A DNA stretch of 64,000 bases, taken from contig NZ_CP140772.1 in NCBI RefSeq assembly GCF_037893185.1, positions 7,370,001-7,434,000 on the forward strand, in the 5' to 3' direction. Below the pieces are notes generated by a model that saw only the letters and a program-made list of their open reading frames with translations, did not search any database and was not told the DNA's origin. This document shows, one piece after another, positions 42,602 to 52,289 of this stretch. The position numbers were made by a program, and so were the translations under genes. This DNA is from Chitinophaga sp. 180180018-3 (lineage in GTDB: Bacteria > Bacteroidota > Bacteroidia > Chitinophagales > Chitinophagaceae). How positions within the stretch are numbered: the stretch's first letter is position 1; the number at the start of each line of letters is the position of its first letter.

Positions 42602-43366
42602 TTACCAACCGGCCTCCGTATCCAGATTAAAAACTTCACTCATTTCTGTCAGTAATGGCTGCAGATAAGGAGTATGAAACCCCTGCCGGCCCCCATACAC
42701 CGGGGCAATAGTGCTTATCTCCGGCAAATTCAGCGAAGCCTGTACCAGCACAGGGTAGATCCTGTCGAGCCAGCGCTCATATAATACAGCCTCTCCGGGA
42801 TACACGTTATCTGCGATCAATGTTGTTTCATATGTCAGCGATGGTTCAAATATCCCCGCAGCCAGGTGAATAGTGTGGTTTAATGCCTGCTGCATACGGG
42901 CAAAACTCTCTTCTCCCGCCCGGCACAACTGTAATATCCAGGCATCTGCATGCAGGGTATGATACTTCAGCTCTCCTTTTATTTTTCTGCTCAACATCCG
43001 GAATGACTCAAAACTGCTCTCCTGCAAACTTTCGTAACGAACCGTTTCCGCCTGGTCGAACAGGAAATGCCGCATCAGGCTGAAATCATATTCTCCGTTA
43101 GGCATTTCCACCAGTTGAGAACATTTAAACGCCTTCTCCGGCCGGAGGAATGCAAAATGATCCGGGTCTTCCCCTCCCAGCTCCTCATGATAAATCCTGT
43201 ACAATGCCCACGCATGCCCTATTTTGTCTTGCGCCATAGATGAAAAGGCAATATCCTCTTCCATCACCGGGCCTAATCCGGTCCATTCCGAGTTCCGGTG
43301 TCCCAGGATCAGCTCATCATCTGCCATTTTTATGATCAGGTCTTTTAATGCTTCGTTATTCATCAT
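42602..43366 (-). CDS. paaC: Phenylacetate-CoA epoxidase structural subunit PaaC
   Basis: A 254-residue ferritin-like subunit of the ring-1,2-phenylacetyl-CoA epoxidase. It has the helix DELILGHRNSEWTGLGPVMEED, FSSMAQDKIGHAWALY and LKYHTLHADAWILQL. PaaC forms the heterodimer core with PaaA. The paired start codons at 43366 and 43363 overlap the paaB stop, showing translational coupling; 43366 is used. Confidence 0.94.
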   Translation of the reverse strand: MMNNEALKDLIIKMADDELILGHRNSEWTGLGPVMEEDIAFSSMAQDKIGHAWALYRIYHEELGGEDPDHFAFLRPEKAFKCSQLVEMPNGEYDFSLMRHFLFDQAETVRYESLQESSFESFRMLSRKIKGELKYHTLHADAWILQLCRAGEESFARMQQALNHTIHLAAGIFEPSLTYETTLIADNVYPGEAVLYERWLDRIYPVLVQASLNLPEISTIAPVYGGRQGFHTPYLQPLLTEMSEVFNLDTEAGW

Positions 43367-43731
43367 TTGGATTGCTTGAATTTATTGATCTTCTCCATTA
43401 CCTTAAACCCGCTGGCATCACGATAAGTCTTATCCGCATTGTTGGCAAACATATCTTCATCTTCCACATCAAATGCCAGTATATCTGCACTTTTTACGAC
43501 CCAGAGATTAACACATTTCTTCCGGCGGGCAAATTGTTCCTTGGCAAAAACAAGCGCCAGTTGCGGATCAGGGGCATGCACACATCCTACATGTTCGTGA
43601 TGCGCCCCTCTTTTTTCCTGATGGAATACTTCGTAAATATTCCAGTTTTCCCCTTCTTCCACCCGTACTACTTCTCCCGCTGATCCCAGTTTTAACCGGT
43701 TAATGCGGGGGTCTAATGAATCGTTCGACAT
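43363..43731 (-). CDS. paaB: Phenylacetate-CoA epoxidase subunit PaaB
   Basis: A 122-residue PaaB subunit, which contributes to complex stability. The typical segment WNIYEVFHQEKRGAHHEHVGCVHAPDP and CVNLWVVKSADI are present. It lies 37 bp after paaA, and its stop overlaps the start of paaC (ATGATGA arrangement). Confidence 0.94.
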   Translation of the reverse strand: MSNDSLDPRINRLKLGSAGEVVRVEEGENWNIYEVFHQEKRGAHHEHVGCVHAPDPQLALVFAKEQFARRKKCVNLWVVKSADILAFDVEDEDMFANNADKTYRDASGFKVMEKINKFKQSK

Positions 43732-43768
43732 GAATTACAGAAAGATTTTAAATCGAAAAAAATAGGTC

Positions 43769-44767
43769 TTATGCCACCGGGAGTGCCCGTTTTTCAGTTG
43801 GTTTCATTAATGCCTTACGTACCCAGCGGCCCTGTTCTTCCGCCCATTTGCGTACCTGTATACGCTCTGCATTACAAGGGCCTCCGCCATTGATTACACG
43901 GAAAAACTCATCCCAATCCGGATCTGTATATTCCCAGCGGCCAGTTTCCGGGTTTTTCTTCAGCGCAGGATCCGGCAATGTAAGCCCCAGCTCCCATACT
44001 TTAGGTACATAGGTATCCAGAAACTGATTTCTCATATCATCGTTACTGGCCATTTTCACTTTCCATTGCATCAGCTTTTCACTATGAAGGGAGTTTTTAT
44101 CCGGTGGGCCGAAGAAGTGCATAATCGGTTGCCACCATCTGTTAAGGGCGTCCTGCAGCATGGCTTTTTGTGCGGGTGTTCCGATAGCCAGTTCAATGAA
44201 TGCATCATGCCCCTGTTTGAGGTGAAAACTTTCCTCATAACAGATCCGCTCCAGTGCCCTGCAATATGGCCCATAAGACCCCTTCGCATTAGCGACCTGG
44301 TTCACAATAGCAGCAGCATCAATGAGAAAGCCGATCACTGCCACATCTGCCCAGGTTTCTGCCGGATAGTTAAAAACATTGGAATATTTGGATTTGCCAC
44401 TCAGCAGGTCGTTGATCATGGCCTCCCGGGATTTACCCAGGGTTTCTGCTGCATTGTAAAGCAACTGCCCATGCCCTATTTCGTCCTGTACTTTGGCAAT
44501 AAGCGCCAGCTTTCGCTTGAAACCCGGTGCCCGGGTAATCCAGGTTCCTTCCGGTAAGGCACCAATTACTTCAGAGTGTGCGTGCTGCTCGATCAGACGT
44601 ATCAGTTGCCGGCGATATTCGGCCGGCATCCAGTCGCCAGGCTCTATCTTTTCTCCCCTGGCAATACGCTCTTCAAAAGCAGCCAGCTTCTCAGGTTCAT
44701 CATGCTGTTGTTCTTCTTTCAGCTGTTTCCTGTTGGGTTCATCAAATATATATCCACCGCCGTACAT
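43769..44767 (-). CDS. paaA: Phenylacetate-CoA epoxidase catalytic diiron subunit PaaA
   Basis: A 332-residue catalytic subunit that forms the 1,2-epoxide of phenylacetyl-CoA. Diiron ligands are visible in [38 protein letters not shown]. It is the first gene in paaABCD. The NADH-dependent reductase PaaE, normally next to it, is absent from this operon and must be encoded elsewhere, as must PaaK, PaaG and PaaZ. It is divergent from the DUF922 gene. Confidence 0.95.
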   Translation of the reverse strand: MYGGGYIFDEPNRKQLKEEQQHDEPEKLAAFEERIARGEKIEPGDWMPAEYRRQLIRLIEQHAHSEVIGALPEGTWITRAPGFKRKLALIAKVQDEIGHGQLLYNAAETLGKSREAMINDLLSGKSKYSNVFNYPAETWADVAVIGFLIDAAAIVNQVANAKGSYGPYCRALERICYEESFHLKQGHDAFIELAIGTPAQKAMLQDALNRWWQPIMHFFGPPDKNSLHSEKLMQWKVKMASNDDMRNQFLDTYVPKVWELGLTLPDPALKKNPETGRWEYTDPDWDEFFRVINGGGPCNAERIQVRKWAEEQGRWVRKALMKPTEKRALPVA

Positions 44768-44928
44768 ATGCGATTGTTTTGGTTGCTAGTAAATTACGGA
44801 AAAAAGACCGTTCTGAAAGGAAATGATTGTAAAAACCATCTTCGCAAATGTTATAGAATCGCCAAATTTTCAGGCCCTGAAACAAGTAGTTGGTCATTAC
44901 ATTAATTTTATCGGTGTCTTTTCTTCCA

Positions 44929-45585
44929 ATGCTATCAACTCCTGCCATATTGTGTTTACTGTTGCTGCCTCCGGGGCATAAACATGCTCACGCAAAAAGA
45001 ATGGCTTCCAAACCGGTTACCGTGATCGAGCTGAATTTTGAAGAACGACAAAATCCGGCTGCCGCCCTTTGCGATACCATTTATTATGATCCGGCAAGAA
45101 AACTACAGTGGGATGATTTTCAGGCGAAACCATCGCCATATGGGCCCAGCGCCGCTGTGTCTTACACGAGCTTTGCCTACGAAGGCAATAGCCTCCTCGT
45201 ACACGATACCCTGCGCATTACGCTTCACCTTCAGGTGTTCTTTATTAAAAGTGCTTCCTGGGTCAGACCGGATGCCCGGAACAGCTATGCCCTCGCACAC
45301 GAACAGTTGCATTTTGATATTACCCGCCTCGTAGTGGAACGCTTCAAACAAAAATTGCGGCAAACAGCCCTCAACCGCGACGACTACGACAGCATCATTC
45401 AATACCAATATCTGCAATCATTCCGGGAAATGAACCGGCTTCAATACCGCTTCGATCAGGAAACCAATCATGGACTTAATGCCGTCGAACAGATCCGCTG
45501 GCGCGATAAGGTAAATATAGGACTGAAAAATAATGGTGCCCTTCCGGAAGAATTAGGTATTGAGGGAAATATGATAATACGTTAA
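44929..45585 (+). CDS. DUF922-type putative zinc protease, exported
   Basis: A 218-residue protein with a Sec signal (1-22) and an HExxH motif at 124-128 (HEQLH), followed by FDITRLVVERFK. This pattern matches the DUF922 family, predicted to be secreted zinc-dependent proteases. An in-frame TTG at 44890 would add 13 residues; ATG 44929 gives the better signal peptide. It is divergent from paaA and precedes the S41 peptidase gene by 54 bp on the same strand. Confidence 0.8.
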   Translation: MLSTPAILCLLLLPPGHKHAHAKRMASKPVTVIELNFEERQNPAAALCDTIYYDPARKLQWDDFQAKPSPYGPSAAVSYTSFAYEGNSLLVHDTLRITLHLQVFFIKSASWVRPDARNSYALAHEQLHFDITRLVVERFKQKLRQTALNRDDYDSIIQYQYLQSFREMNRLQYRFDQETNHGLNAVEQIRWRDKVNIGLKNNGALPEELGIEGNMIIR

Positions 45586-45639
45586 TTTTATTCCTGCTAA
45601 ATAATAGTTTCCCGCGGGTATTATTTCTAAAAAGAATTT

Positions 45640-47094
45640 ATGCGACCAAACTTTCTCATTAAAACACTGATTGCCAGTATATTTGCGGCATTTTTACTAT
45701 CCTCCTGCAAAAAAGGTAACACTACTGCCCCCGATCGCTCAGGCGGTGGTGGCAATGGTTCCAACCCTTCCGCAAAAACAATCAACGATAGTATCTTTTT
45801 CATTACGAAAGACATTTATCTGTGGACAGACGCTCTTCCGGATTCTGCCACTTTTAAACCTGACAGTTATCAGAGTACGAATGCTATGTTTGAAGCACTC
45901 AAACAATATAAACGTAACAGTAACGGTGGCCAGCTAGACAGATACAGTTTCCTGGACGATGGTACTACCTCCAGAGTGCTCCAGGGCCAGGCCGGCGACA
46001 TGGGCTTTGAAGTGGGCTACCAGACTTATACAACCCTGTACGTCATATATGTTTACCCTGGCTCCCCTGCAGATAAAGCCGGTATCCAGCGAGGCTGGCA
46101 GCTGACTGCCGTAAATGGCACCACCAGCTTCAATTATGACGATGCTACCAATACCCTGCTCAACAATGCCTTCGGTAGTCAAAGCGCTACCTTTGGTTTC
46201 CGCAAGCCGGACAATACCACCATGCAGGTAACCCTCAATGCCACTAATTACAAGCTGAATCCTATTTTATACACGAAGTTGTTCGACTTTAACGGCAATA
46301 AGGTCGGCTACTTTGTTTTCAACAATTTTGTGGCACTGAATGATGTGCAGGCCCAGTTCGACTCTACCTTCAACGCCTGGGAGAAAGCCGGCGTACAACA
46401 GGTGATAGTAGATCTCCGGTACAACGGTGGTGGTATGATAGAAACGGCCGAATATCTCGCCAACAAACTGGTTCCGGCTGCAAAGACCAATACACAAATG
46501 TATTCCCAGTATTTCAATAACAACGTATCGAATAAAACATTCAGCAGCTATTTCCAGAATATGAGAGCTGTTCCCAACTACCCTACCTATAACTGGACAG
46601 ACATCTTCTACAATGAAGCGACTACTTATAAAACTACCAACTTCCAGAAATCCGGAGGTTTGGCGCTGAATAAACTTAGCTTCCTTGTTACCAGAAGCAC
46701 GGTTTCTGCCAGCGAACTGCTGTATAATGTACTGAAGCCTTCCATGAGCCCTCGCCTGGTCGGAGACTCCACCTATGGTAAGCCTGTTGGGTTTATCAAT
46801 ATTACCTTCGGGCAGTACGACATGTACGCAGTCAGCTTCCAGACAAAGAACGCCGCCGGAGAAGGGGATTATTTTGCCGGACTTCCTCCTCAAATCAAAG
46901 CACTGGATGATTACTCTATGAACTGGGGCGACTTTAATGATCCGCTGCTGAGAGCTGCGCTCACCGACATGGGAGTGCCTGCAACAGCCCTTGGCCGTAT
47001 GGCAATGGCACGTACCAACACCCTCGCACGGGCAGGTGTAAACCATTTGTCATCGAATCGGTTCAAAGGAATGATCCAGAGAATTAAGCGATAG
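45640..47094 (+). CDS. S41-family serine peptidase lipoprotein
   Basis: A 484-residue lipoprotein (Cys23 after AAFLLSSC) with an N-terminal region, a PDZ domain (about 110-200, GSPADKAGIQRGWQLTAVNG) and an S41 tail-specific protease core. The catalytic Ser/Lys dyad is Ser356 (TVSASE) and Lys381 (TYGKP), 25 residues apart as in carboxy-terminal-processing peptidases. VIVDLRYNGGGMIE is the family's core strand. A Gly/Ser-rich stretch follows the lipobox. It ends 1 bp before a long bidirectional terminator. Confidence 0.92.
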   Translation: MRPNFLIKTLIASIFAAFLLSSCKKGNTTAPDRSGGGGNGSNPSAKTINDSIFFITKDIYLWTDALPDSATFKPDSYQSTNAMFEALKQYKRNSNGGQLDRYSFLDDGTTSRVLQGQAGDMGFEVGYQTYTTLYVIYVYPGSPADKAGIQRGWQLTAVNGTTSFNYDDATNTLLNNAFGSQSATFGFRKPDNTTMQVTLNATNYKLNPILYTKLFDFNGNKVGYFVFNNFVALNDVQAQFDSTFNAWEKAGVQQVIVDLRYNGGGMIETAEYLANKLVPAAKTNTQMYSQYFNNNVSNKTFSSYFQNMRAVPNYPTYNWTDIFYNEATTYKTTNFQKSGGLALNKLSFLVTRSTVSASELLYNVLKPSMSPRLVGDSTYGKPVGFINITFGQYDMYAVSFQTKNAAGEGDYFAGLPPQIKALDDYSMNWGDFNDPLLRAALTDMGVPATALGRMAMARTNTLARAGVNHLSSNRFKGMIQRIKR

Positions 47095-47095
47095 A

Positions 47096-47165
47096 AAATA
47101 AGCAATAAGACGAAGGCCATGGCGGATGAAATTATTCGCCATGGCCTTCGTCTTATTGCTTATTT
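47096..47165. terminator. Perfect 29-bp inverted repeat filling a convergent gap
   Basis: Arms 47096-47124 and 47137-47165 are perfect reverse complements with a 12-nt loop. They begin 1 bp past the S41 stop and end 1 bp before the M28 stop, so the whole convergent gap is hairpin. The outer arm again has 7-bp units (AATAAGC, AATAAGA). It is almost certainly a bidirectional terminator. Confidence 0.9.
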
Positions 47166-47166
47166 C

Positions 47167-48108
47167 TTAATTCATGGTTCTTACGCTACTGAATTTATTC
47201 TCTGGCATCTCGCTATCCAGTTTCCTGATCAGCTCCAGGATAGTTTGCACAGAATGGAAATAAAAGGAATGATTGATCCGTGAGTACTCGTCTGTTACTT
47301 TGTGATAGTCCGGATGGTCTTCCACGCCGAAATAAAGAAATGGAATTTTTTGCCTGAAAAACTCGTATTGATCACTTTGCCGGGTCCAGTCATCTATGCC
47401 ACTTTCCGGTTTATCGTGTCCGGCAATGAGCTTAATATTGCTGTGGGCAGCTATATCATCAATATATTTTTTCAGATCCGGGAATTGATAGGTACCACAT
47501 ACATAGAGCTCATTTTTATCGTTGTGAGCGATCATGTCCATGTTAATGTTCTGGCGGATTTGCGTAATGGGAATGGGCGGCTGCTGAACAAATGCTTTCG
47601 CTCCCTGTAGTCCTTCTTCCTCCCCATCAAATGCAACAAAAATGAGGGTATAGCGGGGTGGATGTTTTTTAAACCAGGCCGCCATGGCTAACAGCCCGGC
47701 CACACCAGACGCGTTATCATCGGCGCCGTTATAGATAGAATCTGCCCCATTTGCGCCTGTCTGGATGCCAAGATGATCGTAGTGGGCAGATATCACTATT
47801 GCTGTACTAAGTTGTCCGTGAATGTAGCCAAAAAGGTTAGTGCCCATTACGTTTTTTTCTCTTTCCTGAAAATAAAAGGGGTATTCGTAAGTATCATGGT
47901 AGGCAGCTATCCCGATTTCTTTGAACCGGTTGATGATATAGAACTGCGCCATCCGGTTGCCGCGGGTGCCCGTTTTTCTGCCTTCAAATTTGTTGGCCGA
48001 AAGGGTTTGCAGGTCCTTCATCAGCTGAGAAGAATCCACCTGGGCCTGTGCAATTACCGGCAGCATCAGTAGGAAACAAAAGCAGTTGCGAAGCAATTTC
48101 ATAAACAT
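47167..48108 (-). CDS. M28-family zinc metallopeptidase, exported
   Basis: A 313-residue aminopeptidase-type protein with a signal peptide (1-22). Zinc-site motifs are HYDH (109-112), GADDNASG (128-135), DGEEEG (161-166), NMDMIAH and, near the C-terminus, DHPDYHKVTD. M28 enzymes remove N-terminal residues from peptides, here probably in the periplasm. Starts at 48108 and 48102 are both possible. Single gene, convergent with S41. Confidence 0.92.
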   Translation of the reverse strand: MFMKLLRNCFCFLLMLPVIAQAQVDSSQLMKDLQTLSANKFEGRKTGTRGNRMAQFYIINRFKEIGIAAYHDTYEYPFYFQEREKNVMGTNLFGYIHGQLSTAIVISAHYDHLGIQTGANGADSIYNGADDNASGVAGLLAMAAWFKKHPPRYTLIFVAFDGEEEGLQGAKAFVQQPPIPITQIRQNINMDMIAHNDKNELYVCGTYQFPDLKKYIDDIAAHSNIKLIAGHDKPESGIDDWTRQSDQYEFFRQKIPFLYFGVEDHPDYHKVTDEYSRINHSFYFHSVQTILELIRKLDSEMPENKFSSVRTMN

Positions 48109-48146
48109 TGCATTTATGGTTAACTATACCTGCAATGTACAAGATA

Positions 48147-50279
48147 TTATCTGAAGATATGAAACACTATAAAACTGCAGATATACGCCAGTCCTGTCAT
48201 ATACGTCAGCTGAATCAGCGGGAATTTCCATGATTTAGTTTCGCGTTTCACGATGGCCATGGTGCTCATACACTGCATCGCAAATGCATAGAAGATCATC
48301 AGCGATAAGCCGGAAGCCAATGTATATACCGGCGCTCCATCGGGCCAGGTAGCCGACGACAGTTTTTCCCTGAGTGTGGCATTGTTATTCTCAGGATTTT
48401 CCCCCACACTGTAAAGTGTGGCCATAGTACCTACAAATACTTCACGGGCTGCAAAAGAAGTGATCAGTGCAATACCGATTTTCCAGTCGAAACCCAGCGG
48501 GCGTATCACCGGTTCAATCGTATGCCCGAGCATACCGGCATATGAATGGGTTAAGCGGGCCGATTGATATTCCTTATTCAGTGCTGCCAGCTCCGGCGAT
48601 CCGGGAGCAGCCTGGGCAATCAACGGTTCATATTTTTCATGCAGTGGTTTCATCCTGCTGGCAGGCCCATAGGAAGCAAGAAACCAGAGAATTACCGAGA
48701 TAACAACAATTACTTTACCTGCATCCTTCACAAAGATCTTTGCCTTCTCCACCATGGTTGTACCAACATTAGCCCAACGTGGCGAGCGGTAAACCGGGAG
48801 CTCCATGATGAAATAGCTCTTTTCCTTTATTTTCAGGAAGAGTTTCATGATAGCAGCGATACAGATCGCCATGAAAAATCCCAGAAGATAAAGGCCCATC
48901 ATGGCAAGCCCCTGTAATCCGAGAATGCCGAAGAGGCGTTTATCCGGCACTATCAGCGCAATCATCATGGTATAGATGGGTAGCCTGGCCGAGCAACTCA
49001 TCAGTGGGGTTACCAGTATCGTTATTAATCTTTCTTTCTTGTTTTCGATTGTCCGGGTAGCCATGATTGCCGGCACCGCGCAGGCAACACCACTGATCAA
49101 TGGCATCACCGATTTCCCGTTCAGGCCAACCTGTCGCATCAGGCGATCCGTGAGGAAGCTGATTCTTGCCATATAACCGGTATCTTCCAAAATGGTAATC
49201 AATCCAAACAGGATCATGATCTGCGGCACAAAAACGGCAAATCCGCTGACCCCGGCCAGGATACCATTGATAAAGAAATCGGTTACCTTGTTATCCGGCA
49301 ATATACTACTGAGCCATCCACTCAGCGCTCCAAAACCGCCTTCAATCCAACTCATAGGGTAGGATGCCAGCCAGAATATACTCTGAAATAAGAGGAACAT
49401 TACAACCAGCAAAATCACATACCCCCAGAAACGATGCAATAGCAGATCGTCAATTTTTTCTGAACGCAGCTGCTTCTGCAGGGGATCAGTTTCCACTACC
49501 GTCGCTTTCATGATATGCTTGATACGGGCATATCGCTGCATGATTTCTTCCGCCTGTAGCTTGGTTTTGTTAAACTGGTTGGCTTCCAGGGCATGCCGGA
49601 TCGCGCTCTTCTGGCCCTGATCGATAAATCCGAGGTCATCAACGTTAACGGCTATATGAAGAGCACCATAGTCGCTTTTTACAGGGACTGTTTTCTTCAC
49701 TTCATCGATCACTTCTTTAGCGAGGGCGTTATTATTGATAAAGTCTCTGGACGGCGTGCTGTACTGCGAGCGCAGCGACAGGTCAATCACCTTTTTTATT
49801 TCATTCACCCCCTTATTCTTGCGAGGGTTAATGGCAACCACAGGCACTCCCAGCTCCCGTTCCAGGCCGTCGAGATCTATCTCCACTCCTTTCTTGCGGG
49901 CAATATCCATCATCGTAAGGCCGATGATCACCGGAATCCTCAGGTCGATGATCTGAGAGCAGAAAAGCAGATTACGTTTGAGGTTGGAGGCATCCGCCAC
50001 GATGATCACCAGGCGGGGGGTATCTTCATTATTTTGATTGATGAGCACATCATACGTCACATATTCATCCGCACTTTTAGGATAGAGACTATAAGTACCT
50101 GGCAGGTCTATAATATTCGTACTTACTCCCGGAGCGATCTGGGCCGTTCCGGTTTTCTTGTCTACCGTAACTCCCGGAAAATTGCCCACTTTCTGATTTA
50201 AGCCCGTGAGTGCATTAAAAAGGGAACTTTTACCACTATTCGGATTACCTACCAGTGCGATGTTTATGGGAGCCTGCAT
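48147..50279 (-). CDS. feoB: Ferrous iron transporter FeoB
   Basis: A 710-residue ferrous iron transporter. The N-terminal G domain has G1 GNPNSGKS (11-18) and G3 DLPG (58-61). The G4 position reads TMMD (122-125), where most FeoB have NxxD. The C-terminal part has two Gate domains with about eight transmembrane helices (SVMPLISGVACAVPAIMATRTIENKKERLITILVTPLMSC with conserved cysteines). No feoA or feoC is adjacent. Single-gene unit. Confidence 0.95.
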   Translation of the reverse strand: MQAPINIALVGNPNSGKSSLFNALTGLNQKVGNFPGVTVDKKTGTAQIAPGVSTNIIDLPGTYSLYPKSADEYVTYDVLINQNNEDTPRLVIIVADASNLKRNLLFCSQIIDLRIPVIIGLTMMDIARKKGVEIDLDGLERELGVPVVAINPRKNKGVNEIKKVIDLSLRSQYSTPSRDFINNNALAKEVIDEVKKTVPVKSDYGALHIAVNVDDLGFIDQGQKSAIRHALEANQFNKTKLQAEEIMQRYARIKHIMKATVVETDPLQKQLRSEKIDDLLLHRFWGYVILLVVMFLLFQSIFWLASYPMSWIEGGFGALSGWLSSILPDNKVTDFFINGILAGVSGFAVFVPQIMILFGLITILEDTGYMARISFLTDRLMRQVGLNGKSVMPLISGVACAVPAIMATRTIENKKERLITILVTPLMSCSARLPIYTMMIALIVPDKRLFGILGLQGLAMMGLYLLGFFMAICIAAIMKLFLKIKEKSYFIMELPVYRSPRWANVGTTMVEKAKIFVKDAGKVIVVISVILWFLASYGPASRMKPLHEKYEPLIAQAAPGSPELAALNKEYQSARLTHSYAGMLGHTIEPVIRPLGFDWKIGIALITSFAAREVFVGTMATLYSVGENPENNNATLREKLSSATWPDGAPVYTLASGLSLMIFYAFAMQCMSTMAIVKRETKSWKFPLIQLTYMTGLAYICSFIVFHIFR

Positions 50280-50386
50280 TCCTTATCTTATCCTGTTTTT
50301 TAATATTATATGCCTCAATACGCAAATTTAAACATTAATCAGGCTGTGGAATGATCCAATCAGGAAAATCTTGATAGTCTTTAACT

Positions 50387-50479
50387 TTTTAGTCTTTAGG
50401 AAAACGCAGCGGAGATCACAATATTAACTTACTTGTGATCTCCGCTGCGTTTTCCTAAAGACTAAAAGCTAAGGGCTAA
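50387..50479. repeat. Perfect 34-bp inverted repeat with heptad arm, overlapping the PspC gene end
   Basis: Arms 50387-50420 and 50434-50467 are perfect reverse complements (loop 13 nt), with the inner part ACGCAGCGGAGATCACA. On the minus strand the arm continues as 7-bp units at 50473-50479, 50466-50472, 50459-50465 and 50452-50458 (TTAGNNN). The TAG stop codon of the PspC gene (50476-50478) is in the first unit. It acts as its terminator. Confidence 0.9.
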
Positions 50480-52251
50480 CTGAACATATTGAGAACAGAG
50501 TATCCGAGTATTGATATTCCGTCTTTCATTGGCGCCTTTCCTTGTGGGCAGGCCTGAGCTACCGGCCCTTTATAACGATACCCGTTGGCAGAACTGTCTG
50601 TTTTTTCCTTTTCAGGGGTATTTTGAAGCTTTTTCTGCTGAGTAGAGTCTTCTTTTTTGGATTTATCGGATTGTTCATTTGCGCCGTCGGGAGTCATTTT
50701 CAATATCACCCTACCAGGCTCATCATTATCATCGTCGTTATCATCAGCATCATCATGGCGGTAACGACTGAAGTCATAATTGTTGTATACTTCCTGATCT
50801 ACTTCGATGTTTTTGCCGACCGGCACTCTTATGGTTACCGTTACCCTTTGGCCCCGGTACTTAGAGTCCCGGGGGAGTGTAAATCCCTCCGGCAGGTATA
50901 ATATTGAATCCTGTTGTTTGATGTTGAACTCAATATCATGCGCCAGGGTCTGGGCTTTGGTGATGTTACGCCCCCGTGAGTATTTGGTTACATCAACGGA
51001 GAAACTATCGTTCGGGCTCTTTTCAATCCTCACCCGGATATAATTGATCAGGATGGTATCATCAGCAATCAGCAGGTGGTTATCGAAGAAATCGAATTCG
51101 TCGGAGCCGATATCAGCAAGCATTCCTGGTGCACGCTTCACTATCAGTTTACCTTTCGCGGGCTGCTGCAGAGTTACGTTCTGAGTTTCACTGGCTGGTC
51201 TTCTGAAATCCCGCACGAACGACACAGTAACGGCAGCAGCAAGGGCAACACCCAGTAACCAGAGGAAAGTCAGCGTATATCCGGCATAACGGTTGGTTTC
51301 CTTCACCCCGGTGAGCTTACGGATAATAAATATCAGCAATGCTACAATGGGAATCCCGATCAGCAGGCCAATAGCAGGCCAGATCAGCACTGTCTGCAGT
51401 GTTCCGTCCAGTAACAGATTTTTAATGGGATAAAGGGCCGCGGAGGAAACTGCAATGGCTATACCGGTTACGAGGAAAACGATCAGCATCACTACAGAAA
51501 AGAAATAGAAGAACCCTTTGGTAACAGCTACCAGCACTTGTCCGAGACCATTTGCAAGGTTTACAAAAAAGCGCTCGATATCGCTACCTACCTGCCTGCC
51601 GCGGCCCTGCGAAAAATTTCGGATATCATCTCCTACATTTTTCACCTGACCTTTCATGTGATTCAATTCTTCCTGTATGGTTGCCTTGATGTTATTCAGG
51701 TCCACCTTTTCTCCCCTCATTTCCAGCTTTTCAGCTGCAGTATCGGCGGAAGGAGTGGCAATCCAGAGGATAAAGTATACCAGCACGCCGGTACCAAAAC
51801 CTCCGATGGCCAGGAGAGCAAAGATGATACGGAATATTACAGGATCGATGTTGAAATACGCACCCAAACCGCTACATACCCCACTTAATACCTTGTTATC
51901 CGGATCGCGGTACAGACGTTTACGCGGGCGGGAGAAAATCTTCTCTTCAGCAGCTGCGGCGTTTTGCTGCCAGGAGCTTTCGCCGGGGGCATCATCAAAT
52001 TGTTCAGGAGTTCCCATGGAGGCCTTTACATGTTGCACATCTTCGTCAGTAATACAATGTGCTCCTTTTTTCAGCTTATCCTGGAATAATTCGGCGATAC
52101 GACTTTCGATATCAGACACAATTTCATCCCCTCCCTCTTCTTTCGAAAAGTACTTTTTCAGGCTGGCGAGATACTGACTAAGTATCTCGTACGCGCTATC
52201 CTCAATGGGAATAAGGCGCCCCGACAGGTTTATGTTGATAATTTTTTTCAT
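50476..52251 (-). CDS. PspC-domain envelope stress protein
   Basis: A 591-residue membrane protein. The N-terminal soluble part (1-95) precedes the PspC domain (about 112-170: KRLYRDPDNKVLSGVCSGLGAYFNIDPVIFRIIFALL), several further transmembrane helices (about 250-350) and a C-terminal domain with beta-rich sequence. The tail has an Asp-rich run (DDADDNDDDNDEPG). Bacteroidota PspC proteins of this length are found next to PadR regulators and are thought to respond to envelope stress. Starts 38 bp after padR; probably one operon. Confidence 0.88.
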   Translation of the reverse strand: MKKIININLSGRLIPIEDSAYEILSQYLASLKKYFSKEEGGDEIVSDIESRIAELFQDKLKKGAHCITDEDVQHVKASMGTPEQFDDAPGESSWQQNAAAAEEKIFSRPRKRLYRDPDNKVLSGVCSGLGAYFNIDPVIFRIIFALLAIGGFGTGVLVYFILWIATPSADTAAEKLEMRGEKVDLNNIKATIQEELNHMKGQVKNVGDDIRNFSQGRGRQVGSDIERFFVNLANGLGQVLVAVTKGFFYFFSVVMLIVFLVTGIAIAVSSAALYPIKNLLLDGTLQTVLIWPAIGLLIGIPIVALLIFIIRKLTGVKETNRYAGYTLTFLWLLGVALAAAVTVSFVRDFRRPASETQNVTLQQPAKGKLIVKRAPGMLADIGSDEFDFFDNHLLIADDTILINYIRVRIEKSPNDSFSVDVTKYSRGRNITKAQTLAHDIEFNIKQQDSILYLPEGFTLPRDSKYRGQRVTVTIRVPVGKNIEVDQEVYNNYDFSRYRHDDADDNDDDNDEPGRVILKMTPDGANEQSDKSKKEDSTQQKKLQNTPEKEKTDSSANGYRYKGPVAQACPQGKAPMKDGISILGYSVLNMFS

Positions 52252-52289
52252 CTCGTTGTCTTTTTTAGGTTTCAGGTAAATAAGTCCCG

